Assembly (NCBI GenBank): GCA_023254755.1 | Contig: JALRKU010000029.1 | Location: forward strand, 1 to 5,595 | DNA length: 5,595 nt | Direction: 5' to 3' | Source of the DNA: Aeromicrobium sp. | GTDB lineage: Bacteria; Actinomycetota; Actinomycetes; Propionibacteriales; Nocardioidaceae | Program-made: the position numbers and the translations under genes | The notes under the pieces: model-generated | Seen by the model: only the letters and a program-made list of their open reading frames with translations | Database searches by the model: none | Told to the model about the DNA's origin: nothing | In this document: positions 1 through 4,977 of the stretch, piece after piece | Layout of the letters: every line of letters starts with the position of its first letter | Numbering within the stretch: position 1 is the stretch's first letter

Positions 1-483
1 TGCCCCGAGGACGACAAGACCTACGTGCACCGCATCGGCCGCACCGGTCGCGCCGGCGCCTCGGGCACCGCCGTCACCTTCGTCGACTGGGCCGACATCC
101 AGCGCTGGAAGCTGATCAACAAGGCGCTCGACCTGCCGTTCGACGAGCCGGTCGAGACCTACTCGACGTCGGACCACCTGTTCCACGACCTCGGCATCAG
201 CCGCGAGGTCAAGGGACGCCTCAAGCCGCCGGCTCCTCGAGAGCCCAAGGGCGACTCGGCCCGGGGTGGCCAGAACCGGGGTGGCCAGAACCGCGGGGGC
301 CAGAACCGTGGCGCCCAGAACCGTGGGGGCCAGAACCGTGGGGGCCAGAACGGCGGCGAGCAGAAGCAGAACGGCGCTGCGCAGGGCGGCGAGGCGACCT
401 CGAGCAGCAGCCGCAACCGACGTCGTCGCCGCAATCGCACCCGCTCCGGCGCGCCTCTGTCGGCCGAGGCCAAGAGCGAGTAG
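1..483 (+). CDS. DEAD-box ATP-dependent RNA helicase, C-terminal part (5' end outside window)
   Basis: This is the last 160 residues of an SF2 DEAD-box RNA helicase, an enzyme that unwinds RNA duplexes or remodels ribonucleoproteins in the cytoplasm using ATP. The frame is open from base 1, so the start and motifs Q to V lie upstream. The visible piece begins just before motif VI (HRIGRTGR, residues 10-17 of the fragment, with the arginine-finger residues), followed by the end of the second RecA-like domain (GTAVTFVDWAD). After about residue 70 the protein becomes low complexity: GGQNR-type pentapeptides, a Gln/Gly/Ala stretch, four serines and an Arg/Asn-rich cluster (bases 412-450), ending AEAKSE. 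Such basic disordered tails are common in actinobacterial RhlE/DeaD-like helicases and are thought to bind RNA. M. tuberculosis has, from memory, a helicase annotated rhlE (Rv3211) close to a ParA-like gene (Rv3213c), which matches this neighbourhood. I am sure of the family but not of the subfamily. Confidence 0.95.
   Translation, partial: CPEDDKTYVHRIGRTGRAGASGTAVTFVDWADIQRWKLINKALDLPFDEPVETYSTSDHLFHDLGISREVKGRLKPPAPREPKGDSARGGQNRGGQNRGGQNRGAQNRGGQNRGGQNGGEQKQNGAAQGGEATSSSSRNRRRRRNRTRSGAPLSAEAKSE
265..354 (+). repeat. Six tandem 15-bp units encoding GGQNR-type pentapeptides in the helicase tail
   Basis: Six in-frame 15-base units start at 265, 280, 295, 310, 325 and 340. They encode GGQNR three times, then GAQNR, GGQNR and GGQNG. 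The units at 295 and 325 are identical at the DNA level. Units 1 and 2 differ only in the last base, and unit 4 differs from unit 3 at two positions. The near-identity suggests expansion by slippage or unequal crossing-over rather than convergence. There are no spacers, so it is not CRISPR-like. The encoded segment is likely disordered and RGG-like, and copy number may vary between strains. Confidence 0.9.
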
Positions 484-495
484 CCGTCGGGCGGC

Positions 496-1182
496 TCAGG
501 CCGTCACGACGACCGGTGTGCCGATCGGGGCGAAGTCCCAGAGGGCGACCGCGTCGGGCATCCACTGCCGCACGCAGCCGGCGGACAGCGGCGTGCCGAG
601 CTGATCCTTGGTCTGCTCCAGCTCGCCGTCGTTGTACCGCGGCACCGAGTGGAAGCCGATCGGCTCGCTGAAGCCGGTCGCGAAGCGCACGAAGTACTCC
701 ATCGTGCCGCTGCCGTCGAACGCCGTGGCGTGCCGCGACCTCGACTGCACCCGGTAGCTGCCGGGCTGCAGGTTGTCGAAGCGGCTGCCCGAGACCAGGT
801 AGGTGCGCACGACGTCGTCACCGGACTCGACGAGCCAGACCCGCTGGTCGCTCTGGTCGAACACGATCCGACGGCCGCTTCCGGATCCGCGCGGCGGCGC
901 GGGATCCTTCTCGGCCGACGCCGCGGTGGCCTCGACGACCTCCTCGACCGCGGGTGTCGCGGCCGGCACCGGGTCGAGTCGACCGGTCTCGAGCGCCGCC
1001 GTCGTGGTGACCGGGTCGGCAGAGGGCGAGTCGCGGACGGCAGGGACGAGCGCCACGCTCGCCGTGCCGACGAGCACCGTGGCAGCGACGGCGGCACCGA
1101 GCGCACCGCGCCAGCGGAGCGAGCGCTCGCGCAGGTGAGCGCGTCGCTGGTCCGTCCGAGACGGGGCGCGGTGTCGGCTCAC
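496..1182 (-). CDS. Membrane-anchored L,D-transpeptidase (YkuD family)
   Basis: This 228-residue YkuD-fold protein is predicted to form 3-3 peptidoglycan cross-links, or to attach stem-peptide ligands, outside the membrane. An Arg-rich cytoplasmic start (residues 1-25) precedes one hydrophobic segment (about 26-48) with no clear cleavage site, so I read it as a signal anchor. A Pro/Ala/Glu-rich linker runs to about residue 103, and the YkuD domain fills 104-228. The catalytic signature is visible as His178 in GFHSVP and Cys203 in SAGCVR, with Arg205 two residues later. The histidine usual before Gly-Cys (SHGC) is alanine here, a variant I believe is common in actinobacterial relatives. There is no Ig-like domain or LysM, so it is much smaller than mycobacterial LdtMt enzymes. 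The GTG start is 9 bases after the ParA stop and lacks a well-spaced Shine-Dalgarno, so expression probably depends on coupling to ParA. The 3' end faces the helicase gene with 12 bases between stop codons. Confidence 0.9.
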   Translation of the reverse strand: MSRHRAPSRTDQRRAHLRERSLRWRGALGAAVAATVLVGTASVALVPAVRDSPSADPVTTTAALETGRLDPVPAATPAVEEVVEATAASAEKDPAPPRGSGSGRRIVFDQSDQRVWLVESGDDVVRTYLVSGSRFDNLQPGSYRVQSRSRHATAFDGSGTMEYFVRFATGFSEPIGFHSVPRYNDGELEQTKDQLGTPLSAGCVRQWMPDAVALWDFAPIGTPVVVTA

Positions 1183-1202
1183 CCGCCGATTCTATTCGGC
1201 GG
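1183..1202 (-). promoter_or_regulatory. Small hairpin over the ParA stop and just before the transpeptidase start
   Basis: A perfect 7-bp inverted repeat (arms 1183-1189 and 1196-1202) encloses a 6-base loop. On the minus strand the arms read CCGCCGA and TCGGCGG, the loop contains the ParA stop codon TAG (1192-1194), and the GTG start of the transpeptidase follows the second arm directly. A ribosome terminating on ParA would melt this stem, so it fits translational coupling by termination and reinitiation. There is no U-tract, which argues against a transcription terminator. The function is inferred from geometry alone. Confidence 0.4.
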
Positions 1203-1989
1203 AGCGCTGGCGGCGCGCGCGCTGGCGCGGACCGTGCTTCTTCACCAGGTCGGCGGCGACCTCGCGGTAGGCCTGCGAGCCCTTGTGCGACCGCGCCGTC
1301 GACAGGATCGAGCGGCCGATCGCCGGCGCCTCGGCGAACTTGATGGTCTTGGGGATCGGCGGCTGGACGACCGGAAGGTCGTAGGTCTCCGCGATGGCCG
1401 CGAGCACGTTCTGGGCGTGGCGCGTGCGGCCGTCGTACATCGTCGGCAGCACGCCGAGGATCTCCAGCTCGGAGTTGATGAACTGCTTCACGTCGTGCAC
1501 GGTGTCCATGAGCTGCCCGACACCGCGGTGCGACAGCGTCTCGGCCTGCAGCGGGATGAGCACGAGCTGTGCCGCCGACAGCGCGCCCACCGTCAGCACG
1601 CCGAGCGCGGGCGGGCAGTCGATGAGGATGAAGTCGTAGTCGTCGGCGACCTTGCCGAGCGCCACCCGGAGACGCTGCTCGCGCCCGGTGCGCGACACCA
1701 GGCTCTCCTCGGCCTGCGTGAGCCGGATGTTCGCGGGCAGGAGGTCGGGACCGTCCTCGGTGCCGATCACGGCGTCCGCCGGCTTGGCGGTGCCGAGCAG
1801 CACCTCGCCGATCGTGAGGTCGATCTCCTCGGGATCGACCCCCAGCGAGAACGTCAGGCTGGCCTGGGGGTCGGCGTCGACCAGCAGCACCCGCTGATCG
1901 AGCTCGACCAGGGCCGCTCCCAACGACGCCACGGTCGTGGTCTTGGCCACGCCGCCCTTCTGGTTGGCCACCGCGATCGTCGTCGTCAC
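1192..1989 (-). CDS. ParA/Soj-family ATPase (orphan, no ParB in view)
   Basis: This is a P-loop ATPase of the ParA/MinD superfamily, 265 residues from the GTG at 1987-1989. These proteins dimerise on ATP, usually bind DNA nonspecifically or bind membrane, and position cargo such as chromosome origins, plasmids or envelope machinery. The deviant Walker A motif KGGVAKTT is at 11-18 with signature Lys11 and Lys16, DADPQ is at 38-42, and Walker B FILIDCPP is at 120-127. The C-terminus is very basic (KKHGPRQRARRQR), consistent with nucleic-acid binding. The frame runs further upstream to a GTG at 2067, but that would overlap the divergent dehydrogenase gene and add 26 residues unlike the family, so 1989 is preferred. 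From memory, length and sequence closely resemble M. tuberculosis Rv3213c, also near a DEAD-box helicase gene. The next gene downstream encodes a transpeptidase, not ParB, so it is probably not the chromosomal parAB locus. No strong Shine-Dalgarno precedes the start. Confidence 0.93.
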   Translation of the reverse strand: MTTTIAVANQKGGVAKTTTVASLGAALVELDQRVLLVDADPQASLTFSLGVDPEEIDLTIGEVLLGTAKPADAVIGTEDGPDLLPANIRLTQAEESLVSRTGREQRLRVALGKVADDYDFILIDCPPALGVLTVGALSAAQLVLIPLQAETLSHRGVGQLMDTVHDVKQFINSELEILGVLPTMYDGRTRHAQNVLAAIAETYDLPVVQPPIPKTIKFAEAPAIGRSILSTARSHKGSQAYREVAADLVKKHGPRQRARRQRSAE

Positions 1990-1995
1990 GCGGCC

Positions 1996-2001
1996 ATGCT
2001 G
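1996..2001 (-). promoter_or_regulatory. Candidate -10 hexamer for a leaderless ParA transcript
   Basis: On the minus strand CAGCAT lies six bases upstream of the ParA GTG. It matches the actinobacterial TANNNT -10 consensus at the A and final T only. With transcription starting at the GTG itself the message would be leaderless, which would explain the missing Shine-Dalgarno. No recognisable -35 was found. Confidence 0.25.
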
Positions 2002-2007
2002 CCACAG

Positions 2008-2029
2008 GAGGCCGCGCCCCGGCGGCCTC
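2008..2029. promoter_or_regulatory. Perfect 8+8 bp dyad between the divergent starts, candidate operator
   Basis: GAGGCCGC (2008-2015) and its exact reverse complement GCGGCCTC (2022-2029) are separated by six bases. The dyad sits almost centrally in the 62-base gap between the ParA start and the dehydrogenase start, about where both -35 regions would fall. A dimeric regulator here could control both directions. GC-rich DNA makes short dyads common, and no regulator gene is present in the window, so the role is speculative. Confidence 0.35.
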
Positions 2030-2039
2030 GTCGCGGTGG

Positions 2040-2045
2040 CATGCT
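2040..2045 (+). promoter_or_regulatory. Candidate -10 hexamer for a leaderless dehydrogenase-operon transcript
   Basis: CATGCT ends six bases before the ATG at 2052 and matches TANNNT at the A and final T only. The geometry mirrors that seen for ParA on the other strand. No convincing Shine-Dalgarno precedes the ATG, which supports a leaderless start. A -35 element is not evident. Confidence 0.25.
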
Positions 2046-2051
2046 GGACGC

Positions 2052-2810
2052 ATGGCCCGTCGTGCACTGATCACCGGAGCGACCTCCGGCATCGGCAACT
2101 CGTTCGCCCGGCGACTGGCCGCGGACAACCACGACCTCGTGATCGTGGCACGCAGCGCCGACCGGCTCGAGCAGGTCGCCGCCGAGCTCCGGGCCAAGCA
2201 CCGGGTCGAGGTCGACGTCGTGGTGGCGGACCTCAGCACGTCCGAGGGGATGGACCGGGTCGCGGAGCGCCTCACCGACACCGCCCGTCCCGTCGACCTG
2301 CTGGTCAACAACGCGGGCGCGTCGTTGGCCGGCTGGTTCGGCACCACCGACATCGCCGACGAGGACGCCCAGCTCGACCTGCTGGTCCGTGCCCCGATGC
2401 ACCTGATGGACGCTGCGGTGAAGTCGATGTCGGGCCGCGGCGGCGGCGCCGTGATCAACGTGGCGAGCGTCGCGGCGTTCACCCCGCGCGGCGTCTACTC
2501 CGCGCACAAGGCCTGGCTGGTCAACCTGTCGCGCTGGGCCGACATCCACTACGACGACGTCAACATCGCGGTCCAGGCGCTGTGTCCCGGCTTCGTCCGC
2601 ACCGAGTTCCACCAGCGGGGCGACATGGACGTCAGCGGCGTCCCCCGCTGGATGTGGCTCAAGGCCGACTACGTCGCCAAGGCGTCGCTCGACGACCTGC
2701 GCAAGGACAAGGCGGTCTCGATCCCGTCGTTGCGCTACAAGCTGCTCGCGACGCTGGCGCGGTACATGCCGTCGTCGCTGGTCGCCCGGATCGCGAAGCG
2801 GGGGCGCTGA
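2052..2810 (+). CDS. Short-chain dehydrogenase/reductase (classical SDR)
   Basis: This 252-residue classical SDR is a soluble NAD(P)-dependent oxidoreductase that interconverts hydroxyl and carbonyl groups; the substrate cannot be read from sequence. The cofactor motif TGATSGIG is at residues 8-15. An Arg at 34 after the second strand (VARS) suggests NADP(H) preference. Asp60 lies after the third strand, and NNAG is at 86-89. The catalytic set is Ser139 (NVAS), Tyr149 and Lys153 (YSAHK), followed by the CPGFVRTEFH loop (178-187). The length is normal for the class, and the last 25 residues form a basic, partly hydrophobic end. The ATG at 2052 gives the usual short lead before the first strand. 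The gene opens a four-gene unit: the hydrolase start follows its TGA by one base. It could act on lipid or polyketide-type carbonyls, as many actinobacterial SDRs do, but nothing here fixes that. Confidence 0.95.
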   Translation: MARRALITGATSGIGNSFARRLAADNHDLVIVARSADRLEQVAAELRAKHRVEVDVVVADLSTSEGMDRVAERLTDTARPVDLLVNNAGASLAGWFGTTDIADEDAQLDLLVRAPMHLMDAAVKSMSGRGGGAVINVASVAAFTPRGVYSAHKAWLVNLSRWADIHYDDVNIAVQALCPGFVRTEFHQRGDMDVSGVPRWMWLKADYVAKASLDDLRKDKAVSIPSLRYKLLATLARYMPSSLVARIAKRGR

Positions 2811-2811
2811 C

Positions 2812-3645
2812 GTGAGCACGCCGCGGACCCTCGACCTGCCCGACGGCGTGCAGGCCACCAAGATCGACACCGAGCGGGGCACGTTCGCGGCCCTCGCGGT
2901 GCGCGGCGGCCGGGCCGGCCACGTGCTCCTGGTGCCGGGCTGGACGGGGTCGAAGGAGGACTTCACGCCGGTGCTGCCGCTGCTCGCCGCGGCCGGGTTC
3001 GAGGCCACCGCCTACGACCAGCGCGGCCAGTACGAGACCCCGGGCGCCGACGACGACGACTACTCGCTGGGCGGCTACGCGGCCGACGCGCTGGCGGTCG
3101 CCCGCGCGATCACCCCGACGTCGCACCTTCTCGGGCACTCGTTCGGCGGCCTCGTCGCGCAGCGCGCCGCGGTCGACGCCGTCACGGCGTGGCGCACCCT
3201 GTCGCTGCTGTGCACCGGGCCCGGCACCCTCGGCCAGGGACCGCAGAAGCCGCTCGACCGCCTGGTCGAGGCGCTCGAGTCGGGCGTGCCGATGGCGCGG
3301 ATCGTGCAGGACCTCAAGGGCGAGGCGCTGGAGTCCGAGCCCGACGACGTCGAGGCGTTCGTGCAGGACAAGTTCGCCCGCACGTCCCGGGTGTCGCTCG
3401 CCGCCATGACGCGGCACCTGATCGAGAGCCCCGACCTGACCGACCGCGTCGCGACCACTGGCATCGACTGCTGGGTCGGGCGCGGCGTCGACGACGCCGC
3501 GTGGCCGCACGACCGGCAGGACGACCAGGCGCACCGCCTCCGCACCACCACCGTCGTCGTGCCGTCGTCGGCGCACTCCCCCGCGATCGAGAACCCCGAA
3601 GGCCTCGCGGCCGCATGGCTGCCCTTCCTGCAGGAGGTCCGATGA
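2812..3645 (+). CDS. Alpha/beta-fold hydrolase
   Basis: This 277-residue alpha/beta hydrolase is a soluble serine hydrolase of unknown substrate (ester, lactone, thioester or similar). The oxyanion-hole region is VPGWTGSKEDF (41-51), and the strand-4 turn is YDQRGQYET (68-76). The nucleophile elbow is GHSFGG with Ser110. A helical cap spans roughly 140-215. The acid is probably Asp227 or Asp228 (GRGVDDAAWP) and the base His255 (SSAHSPAIENPEGLA). The triad is intact, so it should be active. The GTG start lies one base after the dehydrogenase stop, with a G-rich stretch (2800-2805) as a possible weak ribosome site. The gene ends in an ATGA overlap with the molybdenum oxidoreductase. Its position between an SDR and redox genes suggests a shared small-molecule pathway, but grouping alone does not prove it. 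Confidence 0.93.
   Translation: MSTPRTLDLPDGVQATKIDTERGTFAALAVRGGRAGHVLLVPGWTGSKEDFTPVLPLLAAAGFEATAYDQRGQYETPGADDDDYSLGGYAADALAVARAITPTSHLLGHSFGGLVAQRAAVDAVTAWRTLSLLCTGPGTLGQGPQKPLDRLVEALESGVPMARIVQDLKGEALESEPDDVEAFVQDKFARTSRVSLAAMTRHLIESPDLTDRVATTGIDCWVGRGVDDAAWPHDRQDDQAHRLRTTTVVVPSSAHSPAIENPEGLAAAWLPFLQEVR
3632..3637 (+). promoter_or_regulatory. Strong Shine-Dalgarno for the molybdenum oxidoreductase, inside the hydrolase gene
   Basis: AGGAGG lies four bases before the ATG at 3642. It is the only near-perfect Shine-Dalgarno in the window, and it decides this start, which otherwise sits inside an open frame extending upstream. Together with the ATGA overlap it suggests high or independent translation of this gene relative to its operon partners. 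Confidence 0.8.
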
Positions 3646-4262
3646 CCGACCTTCCCGTCACCCGCGGCTTCACCGGTCGTCGCAGGCCGGCCGACCGCGA
3701 CCGCCTGCCACCGGGCCAGTACGACACCGGCCGGCTGTGGCCCGTGCTGTCGGCCGAGCCCACGCCGCGGATCCCTCACGAGCGCTGGGACCTGACGATC
3801 GACGGGCTCGTGCTCGAGCCGCACACGTGGGACTGGGACGCCCTGCGGTCGCTGCCGCACAGCACCACGACGCACGACATCCACTGCGTCACCACGTGGT
3901 CGCGCTTCGACACCTCGTTCACGGGCGTCAGCGTCGAGTCGCTGCTCGAGGTCACGGGCGTCGCGACGGGCGCGACCCACGTGCTGGCGCACTCCTCGAC
4001 CGGCTACACGACCAACCTGCCGCTCGACGACGTGCGCGCCGACCGGGCGTGGGTCGTGTGGGAGGCCGACGGCTCGCCACTGGCTCCCGAGCACGGCGGC
4101 CCGGTGCGCCTGGTGGTGCCGCACCTGTACTTCTGGAAGTCCGCCAAGTGGCTGTCGCGACTGGAGCTGCTCGACCACGACGAGCAGGGCTTCTGGGAGC
4201 GCAACGGCTACCACGACCGGGGCGATCCCTGGCGCGAGCAGCGCTACCAGGGCGATGCCTGA
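3642..4262 (+). CDS. Sulfite-oxidase-like molybdopterin-dependent oxidoreductase (compact bacterial type)
   Basis: This 206-residue protein has the sulfite oxidase/YedY (MsrP) molybdopterin-binding fold. It is predicted to catalyse a two-electron oxygen-transfer reaction at a Mo centre; whether it oxidises sulfite or reduces an S- or N-oxide is open. The molybdenum-ligating cysteine is Cys82 in the motif IHCVTTWSRFD (80-90). Conserved family segments are HGGPVRLVVP (151-160), FWKSAKWLSRLELL (164-177) and FWERNGYHDRGDPWREQRY (184-202). It lacks a Tat or Sec signal, a haem domain and the C-terminal dimerisation domain of sulfite oxidases, so it is probably cytoplasmic. The start is fixed by AGGAGG four bases upstream, and its ATG overlaps the hydrolase stop as ATGA. 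Its 3' end overlaps the flavoprotein gene by 8 bases, which strongly suggests that flavoprotein is its electron partner. I am confident of the family, not of the substrate. Confidence 0.93.
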   Translation: MTDLPVTRGFTGRRRPADRDRLPPGQYDTGRLWPVLSAEPTPRIPHERWDLTIDGLVLEPHTWDWDALRSLPHSTTTHDIHCVTTWSRFDTSFTGVSVESLLEVTGVATGATHVLAHSSTGYTTNLPLDDVRADRAWVVWEADGSPLAPEHGGPVRLVVPHLYFWKSAKWLSRLELLDHDEQGFWERNGYHDRGDPWREQRYQGDA

Positions 4263-4977
4263 CCTGCCCGGCGTGAGCGACGGCTCCGGCCCGAGCGGCT
4301 GGGAGCTCGCGACGGTGCGTGCGGTCGACCACCCGCTCGAGGGCTACGTCCGGCTGCGGCTCGAGGTGCCGGGCGAGGCGCGCCGCCACCTCGCGGGACA
4401 GCACTACGTGGTCCGGCTGCGCGCCGACGACGGCTACACGGCCCAGCGGTCGTACTCGACCGCGTCGGCGCCCGGCGACCCGCTCGTGGAGCTGATGGTC
4501 GAGCGCATGCCCGACGGCGAGGTGTCGGGCTTCCTGCACGACGAGGTGCGGGTCGGCGACACGTTCGAGCTCCGCGGACCCATCGGCCGCTGGTTCGTGT
4601 GGGACGGCGAGACACCGGCGGTCGCGTTCGCGGGCGGTTCGGGGGTCGTGCCGATCGTCTCGATGCTGCGCCACGCGGTCGGCCTCGGGCGACCCGACCT
4701 GCTGCGCGTCGTCGTGGTCGGTCGCAGCCTCGACGCCCTCCCCTACGTCGACGAGCTGCGGGCCACCGGGGCGTTCGTCGCGCTCACGCGCGAGAACCTC
4801 GGCAGCCGGGTCGCGGCCCCGCCCTACCCCGAGGAGCTGGCGCCCCTCGTCGCGGGCGCCGAGGTCGCGTTCGTGTGCGGCGGCGTGGGCTTCGCCGGCT
4901 ACGCGACGCGCGAGCTCGAGGACCTGGGGGTCGCGAGCAGCGCGATCCGGGTGGAGCAGTTCGGCGTCACGGGCTGA
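4255..4977 (+). CDS. Ferredoxin-reductase-type FAD/NAD(P)-binding oxidoreductase
   Basis: This 240-residue protein has the ferredoxin-NADP reductase fold and moves electrons between NAD(P)H and a partner via FAD. An FAD-binding beta-barrel occupies about 15-115, with the flavin motif RSYS at 65-68. The NAD(P) domain fills about 120-240, with GGSGVVP at 127-133, VCGG around Cys208, and a C-terminal IRVEQFGVTG. There is no 2Fe-2S ferredoxin domain at either end, so it must pass electrons directly to its partner or through a separate carrier. The ATG overlaps the last codons of the molybdenum oxidoreductase gene (ATGCCTGA), implying coupled synthesis at similar amounts. An in-frame GTG at 4273 is a weaker alternative. 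The pairing suggests it is the reductase of the sulfite-oxidase-like enzyme. Its 3' end overlaps the convergent channel gene by 11 bases, leaving no room for a terminator between the stops. Confidence 0.93.
   Translation: MPDLPGVSDGSGPSGWELATVRAVDHPLEGYVRLRLEVPGEARRHLAGQHYVVRLRADDGYTAQRSYSTASAPGDPLVELMVERMPDGEVSGFLHDEVRVGDTFELRGPIGRWFVWDGETPAVAFAGGSGVVPIVSMLRHAVGLGRPDLLRVVVVGRSLDALPYVDELRATGAFVALTRENLGSRVAAPPYPEELAPLVAGAEVAFVCGGVGFAGYATRELEDLGVASSAIRVEQFGVTG

Noticed and set aside
200..203. The His-to-Ala change before Gly-Cys in the transpeptidase signature (protein residue 201) as a sign of inactivity.
   Set aside because: The catalytic Cys203, Arg205 and His178 are present, and the SAGC variant is, to my knowledge, common in active-looking actinobacterial YkuD proteins. 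Positions given are protein residues.
265..354. Regularly spaced repeats that might suggest a CRISPR array.
   Set aside because: Units are 15 bases, directly adjacent with no spacers, and in frame within the helicase gene, so they encode a protein repeat.
482..496. Small hairpin between the helicase and transpeptidase stops as an intrinsic terminator.
   Set aside because: Only a 5-bp stem with a 5-base loop and no U-tract on either strand. Too weak to annotate as a terminator.
1990..2067. Upstream GTG extension of ParA by 26 residues.
   Set aside because: It would run through the divergent promoter region and overlap the dehydrogenase start. The added residues are unlike the family, and the GTG at 1989 gives the normal ParA N-terminus.
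649..2070. Long plus-strand open frame antisense to the transpeptidase and ParA genes.
   Set aside because: Composition is dominated by Arg, Gly and Val with no motif. Both opposite-strand genes have clear family signatures.
2041..2070. Nine-codon reading frame starting at ATG 2041 that overlaps the dehydrogenase start, possible leader peptide.
   Set aside because: No ribosome site and no attenuator-like codon run or hairpin pair. Its ATG is part of the candidate -10 word, and chance is the simpler explanation.
818..2482. Very long open frame on the minus strand spanning the ParA gene and the start of the dehydrogenase gene.
   Set aside because: Its translation is Arg/Pro/Ala-rich with no recognisable domain. 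It is antisense to or out of frame with genes carrying intact catalytic motifs, as expected from high-GC codon bias.
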